Assembly (NCBI RefSeq): GCF_001592945.1
Contig: NZ_LRPB01000048.1
Location: forward strand, 124,001-188,000
DNA length: 64,000 nucleotides
DNA from: Roseivirga seohaensis
GTDB taxonomy: Bacteria > Bacteroidota > Bacteroidia > Cytophagales > Cyclobacteriaceae
Direction of reading: 5' to 3'
Shown here: one piece after another, positions 34,954 to 44,243 of the stretch
Position numbering within the stretch: the first letter of the stretch is position 1
Layout of the letters: every line of letters begins with the position of its first letter
Position numbers and translations under genes: made by a program
The notes under the pieces: model-generated
Told to the model about the DNA's origin: nothing
The model's database searches: none
The model's input: only the letters and a program-made list of their open reading frames with translations

Positions 34954-35496
34954 CTAAAACTGATAATAAGGACTAATCATTAAATAAACGATAACCCCTG
35001 TTACAGAAACATACAACCAAATTGGATAAGTGTACTTCACAATTTTCTTATGCTTATCAATCATATTGCTCCAAGCGTAGAAAAAGGCTAAAAGCACCAA
35101 AGGAACTACTCCTATTGATAATACAATATGGCTAATCAGGAAAAAGTAATAAACTGATTTTATTGCGCCTTCTCCTCCAAATGTAGTTGAAGTTGCAGAA
35201 GCATGATAAGTTACATAGCAGAGTAAAAACAGTGCACCTAAAACAAGTGCAGCAGTGTTAAATTTTCTATGCAGACCTACGTTCTTTTTTGCCTTAATAG
35301 CAATTAACGCAAAAATTAAACAGAGCGATGTAAGCGTGTTGATTACCCCGATTACATGAGGAAGGCTATACACCCAATCTCCTAAATCAAGCTTTTGTGG
35401 CAGCCCCAATAGCACTGCTACGGCCAACGGAATGGCTACGGATAAAACCTTTATCCAAAGCATTGATCTTTTTTGCTTCAAATCAACTTTATTCAT
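34954..35496 (-). CDS. DUF420 membrane protein (CtaM-like oxidase assembly factor)
   Basis: A 180-residue protein with about five membrane helices and the DUF420 pattern GVINTLTSLCLIFALIAIKAKK, LHRKFNTAALVLGALFLLCYVTYH, SHIVLSIGVVPLVLLAFFYAW and the closing PIWLYVSVTGVIVYLM. His residues in the second, third and last segments are typical. In Firmicutes the DUF420 protein CtaM is needed to make active aa3-type oxidase; the position here beside ctaA-D fits that role. It overlaps the SCO-like gene by eight bases. Confidence 0.87.
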   Translation of the reverse strand: MNKVDLKQKRSMLWIKVLSVAIPLAVAVLLGLPQKLDLGDWVYSLPHVIGVINTLTSLCLIFALIAIKAKKNVGLHRKFNTAALVLGALFLLCYVTYHASATSTTFGGEGAIKSVYYFFLISHIVLSIGVVPLVLLAFFYAWSNMIDKHKKIVKYTYPIWLYVSVTGVIVYLMISPYYQF

Positions 35497-36088
35497 TTTC
35501 CAAATCTATGGTTTGTAAAATCCTTAACTCAAGTATTAGCCTATCAGTTTCTTCTCTCTCCATAATATTATAGTAGCCTCGAATTCTATTCTTAGCATCT
35601 ACCAAAACTACTCTATTGTCGAGGTCTGACATTACCATACCACAATACTTTAAATTAGACCAGCTAGTTGAATCAAGCTCTTTGAAGTGCCAGAACTGAT
35701 CCATAAATGTGACCCGCTGATTATAACCCGTAATTGCATCGGTTTGGATTGAGGCTTGATTAAGATACGACATCATTTGAATGTCTGGATTGTTATAAAA
35801 CACGTCCTGTACTTTTTCTAGCTCTTCCAATCTAGTTTTTAACACTGGGCCGTCCATCCTTTCAAAATGAACCACTTTTGTGATTCCCATTTCTAGCTCT
35901 GGACTTTTTACTATGTATTGGTCGGTATTTCTTTCTAAGCAGGTTACTTGACGCAAAGTATCTCCAATTCCATTAGAATAATAGATTGGAATTTGAAATT
36001 TATTTTCCCCAAAACCTTTCAGAAAGAGAAAGATAAGTGCTGGTAATAAAATCAACAGAAATAAGTATATGCCTTTCTTATTCTTCAT
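35489..36088 (-). CDS. SCO1/SenC-like protein lacking the CxxxC copper site
   Basis: A 199-residue membrane-anchored protein (one helix, residues 8-26) with a thioredoxin-like C-terminal part. The ending NRVVLVDAKNRIRGYYNIMEREETDRLILELRIL matches the end of SCO1/SenC proteins, as do its size and its place beside oxidase and CtaM genes. The copper-binding CxxxC is absent: only a lone Cys (QVTCLERN) and another in YCGMV occur, and the usual Asp-x-His before the C-terminal strand is not seen. It may be an assembly factor that has lost copper binding, or a partner of a canonical SCO elsewhere. Confidence 0.7.
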   Translation of the reverse strand: MKNKKGIYLFLLILLPALIFLFLKGFGENKFQIPIYYSNGIGDTLRQVTCLERNTDQYIVKSPELEMGITKVVHFERMDGPVLKTRLEELEKVQDVFYNNPDIQMMSYLNQASIQTDAITGYNQRVTFMDQFWHFKELDSTSWSNLKYCGMVMSDLDNRVVLVDAKNRIRGYYNIMEREETDRLILELRILQTIDLENE

Positions 36089-36099
36089 AATACTCTGAT

Positions 36100-36133
36100 C
36101 AACAAAAAATCAGACCAATTGCTCAGTCTGATT
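36100..36133 (-). terminator. Intrinsic terminator inside the oxidase gene row
   Basis: On the minus strand AATCAGAC and GTCTGATT (36126-36133 and 36108-36115) form an eight-base-pair stem with a ten-base loop, followed by TTTTTTG. It lies just past subunit IV and before the SCO-like gene, so it would limit expression of the downstream assembly genes. Confidence 0.75.
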
Positions 36134-36163
36134 CTATAATATTATTAGATATAGCTCTTATCA

Positions 36164-36535
36164 CTAATGACTATCATCGACTTGCTCGGAACTAGCTGGA
36201 TTATAATCCACAATTCCTCTGCTACTTTTTACCGCACCGCCTTCTAACTCTACAAGCGCTACAATAAGCCATACGATGAAAATCATAGGTAGTATTACTG
36301 AATATATTAAGCCTTTCACTTCGTGTCCTAAGTGCATAAATTCACTTACGATGTAAAAAGCCTTAAGAATAGTAAGACCTACGAAAATCACATTTCTAAG
36401 TAAGCCTGCATCCATTGTGAATGCAAATACATATTCGATAGCGGTGATGATCGCAAGTATACCTGCAATCTTCCAAATACCGCGAATTTTATTCTTATCT
36501 ACTGGTTGTACAACCACGTTTGATGTTTGTTCCAT
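36164..36535 (-). CDS. Cytochrome c oxidase subunit IV family protein
   Basis: A 123-residue protein with three membrane helices (about residues 25-42, 48-66 and 78-98) and the prokaryotic subunit IV pattern IWKIAGILAIITAIEYVFAF...ILKAFYIVSEFMHLGHEVKG. It is a small structural subunit of the aa3/caa3 oxidase. It follows subunit III by 15 bases and is the last gene before an intrinsic terminator. The hydrophilic C-terminal tail (about 25 residues) is poorly conserved in such proteins. Confidence 0.87.
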   Translation of the reverse strand: MEQTSNVVVQPVDKNKIRGIWKIAGILAIITAIEYVFAFTMDAGLLRNVIFVGLTILKAFYIVSEFMHLGHEVKGLIYSVILPMIFIVWLIVALVELEGGAVKSSRGIVDYNPASSEQVDDSH

Positions 36536-36550
36536 AGTATATAAATGTCC

Positions 36551-37315
36551 TTAGATCAAATAGAAGAAAGTGAAAACGAAGACCCAAACTAGATCTACAA
36601 AGTGCCAATACAAACCAACTTTTTCAATCATTTCGTAATGACCTCTCTTTTCATACATACCATTGGCTGCATTAAAGAAAGTAATAATATTGATGACTAC
36701 TCCAGATAATACGTGGAAACCGTGGAAACCAGTAATAAAGAAGAATAGCGCAGCAAAAGCAGGCGGTCCGTATTGATTGAAGCTCAAACCTGCGCCCATA
36801 ATTTCATAGTCCTCTACCCATCTGCCGTTTATAAAAACGTCTCCGATAGTGGCAACACCACTTCCTGATATAAAGTGAGCCCATTCCCAAGCTTGGCAAC
36901 TTAAGAATGCAATACCACCAATAATAGTCCAAAGCATCCATTTAACCACGCCCTTCTTATCCATTCTCTGACCAGCTTCTACAGCTAAAACCATAGTCAC
37001 AGAACTTAGAATTAGAATGAAGGTCATTAAACCTACAAAGACTAACGGCCATTCTTGACCATGTACTCCTGGAAAGGCATCATAAACCTTTTCTGGAATT
37101 GGCCAATATTCGGTAGAAAACACGAAGTCATCTGGATTTCCTTTATAAGCTGGAGCACTCCATCTTATAAATGCGTATGCGATCAAAAGACCAGAGAAAG
37201 TAAAGGCATCTGAAAGCAGGAAAAACCACATCATGAGTTTTCCATAGCTCGCCTTAAGAGGCGCAACCCCACCTGCCCATAAGCTCTTGTTGCCGACTGT
37301 AGCTGTAGTAGCCAT
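36551..37315 (-). CDS. ctaE: Cytochrome c oxidase subunit III (larger copy)
   Basis: A 254-residue membrane protein of the haem-copper oxidase subunit III family, with five to seven helices. The family core AALFFFITGFHGFHVLSGVVINIITFF and the ending YWHFVDLVWVFVFTFFYL are diagnostic. Subunit III stabilises the D-pathway for protons in subunit I. A second, shorter subunit III gene lies directly before it in transcription order, an arrangement usual in Bacteroidota. The insert of about 45 residues after helix II (PAYKGNPDDFVF...) is specific to this copy. Confidence 0.9.
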   Translation of the reverse strand: MATTATVGNKSLWAGGVAPLKASYGKLMMWFFLLSDAFTFSGLLIAYAFIRWSAPAYKGNPDDFVFSTEYWPIPEKVYDAFPGVHGQEWPLVFVGLMTFILILSSVTMVLAVEAGQRMDKKGVVKWMLWTIIGGIAFLSCQAWEWAHFISGSGVATIGDVFINGRWVEDYEIMGAGLSFNQYGPPAFAALFFFITGFHGFHVLSGVVINIITFFNAANGMYEKRGHYEMIEKVGLYWHFVDLVWVFVFTFFYLI

Positions 37316-37331
37316 AGTTAATTGGTTCTAG

Positions 37332-37916
37332 TTAATGGTTAAGTAATAAAAATATAAACAAGTATATCCAAAGTCCGCCTAAGAAGTGCCAAAAAGTTGA
37401 GCACATTTCCATGTTCAACATGTTTTCAGAGTTCACCTTTAGCTTGAAAGACGAAATTAACAGATATAAAAGATAAATCACAGCGGCCACTAAATGTAGA
37501 CCGTGTAAGCCTGTAAAGATGTATAAGAAGCTCCCTGCAGGATTACCTACAAAGAACACACCTGCATCAACCATTTGCCCCCAAGCCATAAACTGACCAA
37601 TAAGGAAAGCCATACCCAGAACAAAAGTGATACTTAATGCTATTCGTACTTTTACAAAATCATTCTTTTTTGCAGAAAGGTATGCCCAATGCATAAACCC
37701 ACTACTTACTATGATGACCACAGAGGTTGACCAAAAAAGAGATGGTAAATCATATTCCAACCAATTTCCGCTGGCCTGTCTTACAATATGAGCACTGGTA
37801 AATGCTGCAAATATCATTACCACAGTTACGATAAACAACCACATCGCAAACTTCTTTGGATGCATTGAAAGTGGTTGTTCCACTTGGCTATCTACAAATT
37901 GATAATTCTCTGTCAT
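37332..37916 (-). CDS. Cytochrome c oxidase subunit III (shorter copy)
   Basis: A 194-residue subunit III family protein with five helices. It has PKKFAMWLFIVTVVMIFAAFTSAHIVR at the start, then YIFTGLHGLHLVAAVIYLLYL and the ending CSTFWHFLGGLWIYLFIFL. It shares the two conserved His-containing helices with the neighbouring longer copy but lacks its extra insert. Its start overlaps the ctaB stop by one base. One copy may act as a true subunit III and the other may extend the complex; which is which cannot be told from sequence. Confidence 0.88.
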   Translation of the reverse strand: MTENYQFVDSQVEQPLSMHPKKFAMWLFIVTVVMIFAAFTSAHIVRQASGNWLEYDLPSLFWSTSVVIIVSSGFMHWAYLSAKKNDFVKVRIALSITFVLGMAFLIGQFMAWGQMVDAGVFFVGNPAGSFLYIFTGLHGLHLVAAVIYLLYLLISSFKLKVNSENMLNMEMCSTFWHFLGGLWIYLFIFLLLNH

Positions 37917-38818
37917 TATTTCACCATGTCCAATAAATAAGCAATCTGCACGATCGGTAAATAGAGAAATGAACCAAACATAATTCTCAATGCTGATTTT
38001 CTCGATTGATCACGCATCAACTTAATCGTCTGCGCTAAAAACAAAACTCCACAAATGGTGGCCACTACTCCAGAATTAACTCCAGTTATGCCAAAATAGG
38101 TAGGCAATAAACCCAATGGAATTAAGAATAGTGTATATGTCATTATTTGAAAAGCAGTCTTCATATCCTTCTCTCCTTTTACAGGAAGAAGTTTAAAGCC
38201 TGCCTTTTTATAATCTTCATCGGCTACCCAAGCAATTGCCCAAAAATGTGGAAACTGCCAAATAAACTGTATACCGAAAATAATCATTGCTTCATGGCTA
38301 ATCGCTCCTGTAGCAGCTACCCAACCCAACAAAGGAGGTAATGCGCCTGGAAAAGCCCCCACAAATACTGCAATTGGCCCTACTCTTTTCAATGGTGTAT
38401 AGACATAACTATACAGCACCATAGACAAAACAGCCAAACCTGTGGTTAATAAATTAGTAGAAAAATAAAGCACAAGAACACCAGCCACAGCTACAATGGC
38501 TGCAAATGTCAAGGCTTCATTTTTGGTAAGTCGATTCGTAGGTAAAGGGCGATTTTGAGTGCGTTTCATCATCGCATCAAATTCCTTTTCAGTTACTTGG
38601 TTTACTGTACAAGAAGCACCTGAAACCAAAAAACCACCTATAAATAATAAAATCAGTTGGGTCCAGTCAACATTGCCTCCCATGGCTAAGGTATAGCCAA
38701 AGGCTGAAGAGAAAGCCACCAAAAGTGATAGTCTCATTTTAACCAACTCCAAATAAGCCTTGGCTTTTTGAGCGATTAACTCTCCTACTCCAATATTTGC
38801 AGAACTACCTGATATCAT
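37916..38818 (-). CDS. ctaB: Protoheme IX farnesyltransferase (haem O synthase)
   Basis: A 300-residue integral membrane prenyltransferase that converts haem B to haem O, the first step to haem A. About nine helices are present. The first Asp-rich/Asn motif, NQVTEKEFDAMMKRTQNRPLP, is a signature of UbiA-family haem O synthases; YSYVYTPLKR and GAFPGALPPLLGW follow, and the second motif is WAIAWVADEDYKKAGFKLLPV. It lies between ctaA and subunit III, four bases after ctaA. It supplies the CtaD cofactor. Confidence 0.94.
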   Translation of the reverse strand: MISGSSANIGVGELIAQKAKAYLELVKMRLSLLVAFSSAFGYTLAMGGNVDWTQLILLFIGGFLVSGASCTVNQVTEKEFDAMMKRTQNRPLPTNRLTKNEALTFAAIVAVAGVLVLYFSTNLLTTGLAVLSMVLYSYVYTPLKRVGPIAVFVGAFPGALPPLLGWVAATGAISHEAMIIFGIQFIWQFPHFWAIAWVADEDYKKAGFKLLPVKGEKDMKTAFQIMTYTLFLIPLGLLPTYFGITGVNSGVVATICGVLFLAQTIKLMRDQSRKSALRIMFGSFLYLPIVQIAYLLDMVK

Positions 38819-38822
38819 TCAG

Positions 38823-39875
38823 TTAACTAGTTTGTACTCTTCTATTTCCTAAAAGCAACAGCACATAGTACTGTACTCCTATAATTATTGTTCCTAACAA
38901 CAAATGTATTGGTTGTATAGCCGCTGGAACTCCAAAATAAGCCATCACAACACCACTCAACACCTCTATACCCACAATAAGTAACATTATTGCACCATAA
39001 AGCTTCAATTTCTGTGGAGTATCCTTTTTCATTGTTAAAAGCCAAACCAAATATAGGTGTAAGCCTAACAGCAAAATTGAATATGATCGATGCACTAAGA
39101 ATTCCATCCCAAGCTTCGATATCCACTCTGACCTAGCAAAATGATCTGCTAAAAGGTCGATGCTTTCTCTTACTTGTGTACCCATTACGATTTGAGGCAA
39201 TGTGGCAATAAAGCAAATCAATAAAACTGCTCGCAACTTGCCAGTTCCTTCCAAATTAAGGTTTAGCACCTCTCTTTTTGATCTATAATAAACATAGATA
39301 AGAAGGCATACGATTAACAAAGCGAGTAACATATGAATAGTAATCATCCAATGTAGTAAGTTGGTACTCACTACAATTGATCCGATCCATCCCTGAAACC
39401 CTACCAATACAAATGCAATAAAAGAAAGAACGGTAATGGTTCTATCGGTTTTCCAGTATCGAATAGACATTATAAATGTCCCGAAGATCAAAAGACCGAT
39501 AACCGCCCCCACTAAGCGGTTAATGTATTCAGTAAGTGTTTTTGTAGCATTAAACTCTTCCTCAGTTAGAACATCAGGATCGTTTAAAATCTGATCGGCC
39601 AACTCGTCAAAACCAAATGCTGTAAGGTAACTTACAAACCTTTTATTCTTCTCTGCCCTTTCTTGGGCGTAAACTTCTTTGTAATCAGATGGAAGTTGGC
39701 TGACATCTGTTGGTGGCACCCAACTTCCAAAACATTTGGGCCAGTCTGGACATCCCATTCCCGAGCCAGTGGTTCTTACAATACCTCCAATAAGAATCAG
39801 GAGATATACGGCAATTACCGTGACGGCCGAAAATCGTCTAAATGCTCGTCCGTTAGTGACCCTTTGCCCCATCAA
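38823..39875 (-). CDS. ctaA: Haem A synthase (COX15/CtaA)
   Basis: A 350-residue membrane protein with eight helices that oxidises the C8 methyl of haem O to a formyl group. The first helix ends in VRTTGSGMGCPDWPKCFG, the universal COX15 signature. Four His-containing segments (EYINRLVGAVIG, LLHWMITIHMLL, LVHRSYSILLLGLHLY and IQPIHLLLG) supply the haem ligands. It starts 23 bases inside the end of ctaD; the exact start (39875 or the next Met) is not certain. It works with CtaB for the aa3-type oxidase. Confidence 0.92.
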   Translation of the reverse strand: MMGQRVTNGRAFRRFSAVTVIAVYLLILIGGIVRTTGSGMGCPDWPKCFGSWVPPTDVSQLPSDYKEVYAQERAEKNKRFVSYLTAFGFDELADQILNDPDVLTEEEFNATKTLTEYINRLVGAVIGLLIFGTFIMSIRYWKTDRTITVLSFIAFVLVGFQGWIGSIVVSTNLLHWMITIHMLLALLIVCLLIYVYYRSKREVLNLNLEGTGKLRAVLLICFIATLPQIVMGTQVRESIDLLADHFARSEWISKLGMEFLVHRSYSILLLGLHLYLVWLLTMKKDTPQKLKLYGAIMLLIVGIEVLSGVVMAYFGVPAAIQPIHLLLGTIIIGVQYYVLLLLGNRRVQTS

Positions 39876-41727
39876 CTACAATCTCGCTAGCGCTCTCCTC
39901 TTTCTCAATTGCAATCATATCATTCTCATGCGGAAGATTTGAATCCATAGTTTCTGAGAAAGGTACTGTTTGAGGAATAAAGTCATCCTCGGCACCTGGC
40001 TTAGAGTAATCGTAAGGCCATCTGTATACCGTTGGGATTTCACCTGGCCAGTTGCCGTGTCCAGCAACTCTTGGCGTTGTCCATTCCAAAGTAGTCGACT
40101 TCCATGGGTTAAGTGGCGCTTTCTTACCTCTAAATATGCTGTAGAAGAAGTTGAATAAGAAGATGAACTGTCCAAAGAAAGTCAAAATTGCAGCCACACT
40201 AATAAAGGCATTCAAGTCTGTAAATCCACTGAAGGCATCAAAGTTGGTAAACGAATAGTACCTTCTTGGGAAACCTGCGATTCCAATATAGTGCATTGGG
40301 AAGAACACAGCGTAAATACCAATGAACGTAAACCAGAAGTGGATGTAACCTAATTTTCTATCTAACATTCTTCCGAACATTTTAGGGAACCAATGGTAAA
40401 CCCCAGCCAGTAATCCGAAAGAAGAAGCTGCTCCCATTACTAAGTGGAAGTGAGCTACAACAAAATAAGTATCATGCAATTGAATATCAATTGCTGAGTT
40501 ACCTAAGAAAATACCCGTAATACCACCTGAAATAAACACCGACACCAATCCTATTGAGAATAGCATAGCAGGCGTAAATACTATATTTCCGCGCCATAGT
40601 GTTGTTAGGTAGTTAAATACTTTTACTGCTGAAGGTATAGCGATAATCAATGTTAAGAACATGAAGATCGATCCTAAGAATGGACTCAAGCCCGAAACGA
40701 ACATATGGTGTGCCCATACCACAAAAGAAAGCACCGTAATACCCAACATCGAAATAATCATGGCCTTATAACCAAAGATTGGCTTTCTTGAATTGGTTGC
40801 GATAATTTCAGATGTAATACCTAAAGCAGGTAACAATACAATATATACTTCAGGGTGACCCAAGAACCAGAATAAATGCTGATATAGAATTGGACTACCT
40901 CCTACATTTGGAAGTGCTTCTCCTCCAATATAAATTTCAGATAAATAGAACGATGTTCCGAAGCTTCTATCGAATACTAATAGTAAAGCTGCTGCGAATA
41001 AAACTGGGAAAGATAAAACTCCAATTACAGCGGTTAGGAAGAAACTCCAAATTGTAAGAGGTAACCTAGAGAAGGTCATTCCCTTCGTTCTTAAGTTGAT
41101 AATTGTAGTGATATAATTGATACCTCCCAACAATGATGAAACAATAAAGAACACAATGGCAACAAGCCATAAAGTCATTCCTAGTCCAGAACCATCCATT
41201 GCCTGTGGCAAAGCACTTAGCGGTGGATAAACTACCCAACCTCCTGATGCAGGCCCTGTTTCTAAGAATAATGAGATAAACATGATAACACTGGAAAGGA
41301 AAAAGAACCAGTAAGAAAGCATGTTCATAAAGCCAGAAGCCATATCTCTCGCTCCAATTTGAAGCGGAATAAGGAAGTTACTGAATGTACCACTCAACCC
41401 AGCTGTCAATACAAAGAATACCATGATGGTACCGTGCATAGTTACCAAAGCCAGATAGAATTGTGGATCTAAGCTACCTTCTGGTTGAATCCATTTACCT
41501 AAAAGCGGTCTTAACCAAGATAAATCTGCTTCAGGGAATCCCAACTGCAATCTAAAGATTGCAGAAAAACCTGCTCCAATAATTGCCCAAATAATACCTG
41601 TAATTAGGAATTGCTTGGCAATCGTTTTATGGTCAAGTGAGAAAATATACTTTGTGATGAACGTTTCATGATGCTCGTGATCGTGATCATCATGCGCGTG
41701 TGCATCAATATGTGTTGCTGTTGCCAT
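39853..41727 (-). CDS. ctaD: Cytochrome c oxidase subunit I (A1-type)
   Basis: A 624-residue catalytic subunit with 12 core helices. The N terminus is rich in His and Asp (HIDAHAHDDHDHEHHE). Active-site features are all present: HPEVY (CuB His cross-linked to Tyr, with the proton-gating Glu), the CuB pair AHHMF and HDTYFVVAHFHLVMG (haem ligands). The Glu in HPEV with downstream A1 features marks an A1-family oxidase. The D- and K-channel region was not fully checked. It follows ctaC by 22 bases and overlaps ctaA. It reduces O2 to water with proton pumping. Confidence 0.95.
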   Translation of the reverse strand: MATATHIDAHAHDDHDHEHHETFITKYIFSLDHKTIAKQFLITGIIWAIIGAGFSAIFRLQLGFPEADLSWLRPLLGKWIQPEGSLDPQFYLALVTMHGTIMVFFVLTAGLSGTFSNFLIPLQIGARDMASGFMNMLSYWFFFLSSVIMFISLFLETGPASGGWVVYPPLSALPQAMDGSGLGMTLWLVAIVFFIVSSLLGGINYITTIINLRTKGMTFSRLPLTIWSFFLTAVIGVLSFPVLFAAALLLVFDRSFGTSFYLSEIYIGGEALPNVGGSPILYQHLFWFLGHPEVYIVLLPALGITSEIIATNSRKPIFGYKAMIISMLGITVLSFVVWAHHMFVSGLSPFLGSIFMFLTLIIAIPSAVKVFNYLTTLWRGNIVFTPAMLFSIGLVSVFISGGITGIFLGNSAIDIQLHDTYFVVAHFHLVMGAASSFGLLAGVYHWFPKMFGRMLDRKLGYIHFWFTFIGIYAVFFPMHYIGIAGFPRRYYSFTNFDAFSGFTDLNAFISVAAILTFFGQFIFLFNFFYSIFRGKKAPLNPWKSTTLEWTTPRVAGHGNWPGEIPTVYRWPYDYSKPGAEDDFIPQTVPFSETMDSNLPHENDMIAIEKEESASEIVVDGAKGH

Positions 41728-41749
41728 CTTAATATATTGGTCTTATTAA

Positions 41750-42784
41750 TTACTCGTTAATGCCCGCTGTAACTACGGCCAACTCTTTCAAATTCTCAGG
41801 TACCTGAGACATATAATCTGGGTTTTTTGACAACCAAGATTTCTGCTCTGCTTTCCATTTATCGTATTCTTCAGGTTCTAAAACCGTCACAATTCTACGC
41901 ATAGCAAAATGTGATGTACCACAAATTTCTGCACAAGCCAATTCAAAATTGAAATCAGGATTATTTTCCTCAATCCTCATTTCCTCAGTGGTCTTATTAG
42001 GCACAAACCAGAATTGAGTAGGCATACCAGGAACAGCATCCATTTTCAATCTCATATGAGGCATATAAACACTATGAAGTACATCCTTAGCTCTAATTTT
42101 CAATAACACAGGTCGCCCTTTAGGAAGTACGATAGAGTTGTTATTAAAATCATCGAAATTGGCCTTATCCGTAAAATCCATGCCCAAATCATTAGTAGCA
42201 TCAATCAAACGGTAATCGTAATCTCCAACTTCATTGTCCATTCCGCCATAGCGAATCAACCATGTAAATTGTTGACCTGTAATTTCAATTTGTTCAGCAT
42301 CTTCTGGCGCTTTGCTGGTAATATCAGACCAAGCTGCAAAACCAGAAATTACTAACCATGTTAATACAATAGCAGGTACGCCAGTCCACAAAAGCTCTAA
42401 TTTGTTGTTATGCGGGTAGAATTCGGCTCTATGATTCTCTCTGTATCTATACTTGTAAGCAAATACAAAAAGTAATATATGTGTAATCACAAACACAATT
42501 CCTGTGATCCACATTGTTCTCCAAAACAACTTATCAGTTACTAAACCATGATCAGATGCTATTGGCGGATCGTATGAATCAAAATGGGCAAATGAATACC
42601 ACGCCATTAAGCCAAAGAACAATACCAAGAAAACCACCATCAATATGGCGTTTACATTGTTACTTCCAGTCACTGACTTTTCATCAGAACCTTTAACAAC
42701 ACTGATCAATCTACTTACTCTGAAGATCATTAAAAGGATCGCCAGTACTAAGAAAATCGCTAAAACTATATAAAACCCGAACAT
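41750..42784 (-). CDS. ctaC: Cytochrome c oxidase subunit II (CuA)
   Basis: A 344-residue subunit with an N-terminal helix, a second helix pair region (residues 85-115 and 130-155) and a periplasmic cupredoxin domain. The CuA site is complete: first His in VLHSVYMPHMRL, then ELACAEICGTSHFAMR with Cys, Glu, Cys, His and Met. There is no fused cytochrome c domain, so it is aa3-like rather than caa3, and electrons would come from ActE or another cytochrome. An additional N-terminal helix (residues 1-25) precedes the usual two. It lies 18 bases after actF. Confidence 0.93.
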   Translation of the reverse strand: MFGFYIVLAIFLVLAILLMIFRVSRLISVVKGSDEKSVTGSNNVNAILMVVFLVLFFGLMAWYSFAHFDSYDPPIASDHGLVTDKLFWRTMWITGIVFVITHILLFVFAYKYRYRENHRAEFYPHNNKLELLWTGVPAIVLTWLVISGFAAWSDITSKAPEDAEQIEITGQQFTWLIRYGGMDNEVGDYDYRLIDATNDLGMDFTDKANFDDFNNNSIVLPKGRPVLLKIRAKDVLHSVYMPHMRLKMDAVPGMPTQFWFVPNKTTEEMRIEENNPDFNFELACAEICGTSHFAMRRIVTVLEPEEYDKWKAEQKSWLSKNPDYMSQVPENLKELAVVTAGINE

Positions 42785-42802
42785 ATCTTTAGTTTACTCT
42801 TA

Positions 42803-44224
42803 TTAAATATGATGATGTTTTGCCTCTTCTAACATTGGATGATTTTTAGCCACTAATGCTGATTTAGATAAGGCAGTTAAGGTAACGAACAAGAAGGCGA
42901 CTCCGAAAATCATGAACAAGCCAATCTCTGTAAAACCAAATGCTCCATTTTCGCCAAGCGTACCTGGTGTTACCATTAGGTAAAAATCAATCCAGTGCCC
43001 TCCTAGAATAACAATACAAACGATTTTCAAGAATACATTCAATCGTTTTGCATCTCTCGTCATGAACGTAAGTAGAGGGAAGATGAAATTCAAAATAAGG
43101 TTAATGAAGAAGAATGGTGCGTATTTGTCACTCAATAATCTTTCTACAAAATATACTGACTCTTCAGGAATGTTAGCATAGTAAATCAATAGGAATTGAG
43201 AGAACCATACATACGTCCAGAAAATACTGAATGCGAAGATAAACTTACCAAGATCGTGTAGGTGATTTGAAGTGACTTGAGACAAATAACCGGCTTCTTT
43301 TAATAACACTGTTACAAGTGTAATGAAAGCCAAACCTGTTACCCACCAGCTAGCAAATACATACCAACCAAACATTGTAGAGAACCAGTGTACGTCAATT
43401 GACATGATCCAATCCCAAGCTGAAACAGATGAACTCACTGCAAAGAATACCAAGAAGATCGCAGAGAATTTTCTCATTTTGAACCAATAGCTATCGCCAC
43501 CCAATTCATCTTCTGCCAAAGCCAAAGACTTAATTTTTTTAAATAGGAAGAACCATACAGCAAAGAATACAACCATTCTAAGCACAAAGAAAAGCGGGAA
43601 TGAGCCTCCCTCTAAAGGAAGAAAGAAGTAGCTACTTTTTCCAGCAATTAGTGCATCGTAATGCGGGTTTAACTCTCCATTTGCTAAGAATTGATTATAC
43701 AAATCACTATGCGTCCAGTGGAAAATATCATGACCAAAAATAATGAAAGTAACAATCATCAATACAAACGCGTAAGGCAACCAGCTTCCCATCGCCAACG
43801 GAACTCTCAATAAAAAAGCAGACCAACCTGCTTGTGAAGCATATTGAAGTGTAAAGAAGAATATTCCTATGATACCTAGTCCAACAAAATAAACATTGTT
43901 GATCCAAAGGTTTACGCCTAATCTTTTTAACCATCCGCCACCGTGATCCGCTTCGCCTGCACCATGATCTTCACCTGATTCATCAGATATCATTCCACCG
44001 TGGCCGTCATTATCAGCACCGCTATGGTTATCGCTAGCATTAGTTCCATGATCGTCAGAAGTACCAGCATCGTGTTGTTCTGTTCCTTCATGATCACCAG
44101 CCTCAGCTTCATGACCACCGCCAGGGAATATTGCACCTACAAGCAACAATACAAACCCAATGATGGCTACGAGATATAGCTTCTTTTTTAAGCCTGTCGT
44201 AAATTCAAATCTTTCTTTTGCCAT
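42803..44224 (-). CDS. actF: Alternative complex III subunit ActF
   Basis: A 473-residue membrane protein with about ten helices, one of the two smaller quinone-site homologues of ACIII (the other is ActC). The core includes FGHDIFHWTHSDLYN, SAWDWIMSIDVHWFSTMFGWYVFA and HDLGKFIFAFSIFWTYVWFSQFLLIYY, all typical of ActF. Between helix 1 and helix 2 lies an insert (residues 36-97) with eight His and many Asp, Glu and Gly residues. It works with ActA-E to oxidise menaquinol and pass electrons to the oxidase. It starts 19 bases after actE. Confidence 0.92.
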   Translation of the reverse strand: MAKERFEFTTGLKKKLYLVAIIGFVLLLVGAIFPGGGHEAEAGDHEGTEQHDAGTSDDHGTNASDNHSGADNDGHGGMISDESGEDHGAGEADHGGGWLKRLGVNLWINNVYFVGLGIIGIFFFTLQYASQAGWSAFLLRVPLAMGSWLPYAFVLMIVTFIIFGHDIFHWTHSDLYNQFLANGELNPHYDALIAGKSSYFFLPLEGGSFPLFFVLRMVVFFAVWFFLFKKIKSLALAEDELGGDSYWFKMRKFSAIFLVFFAVSSSVSAWDWIMSIDVHWFSTMFGWYVFASWWVTGLAFITLVTVLLKEAGYLSQVTSNHLHDLGKFIFAFSIFWTYVWFSQFLLIYYANIPEESVYFVERLLSDKYAPFFFINLILNFIFPLLTFMTRDAKRLNVFLKIVCIVILGGHWIDFYLMVTPGTLGENGAFGFTEIGLFMIFGVAFLFVTLTALSKSALVAKNHPMLEEAKHHHI

Positions 44225-44243
44225 TTTCTAAAAAATTTGTGGG

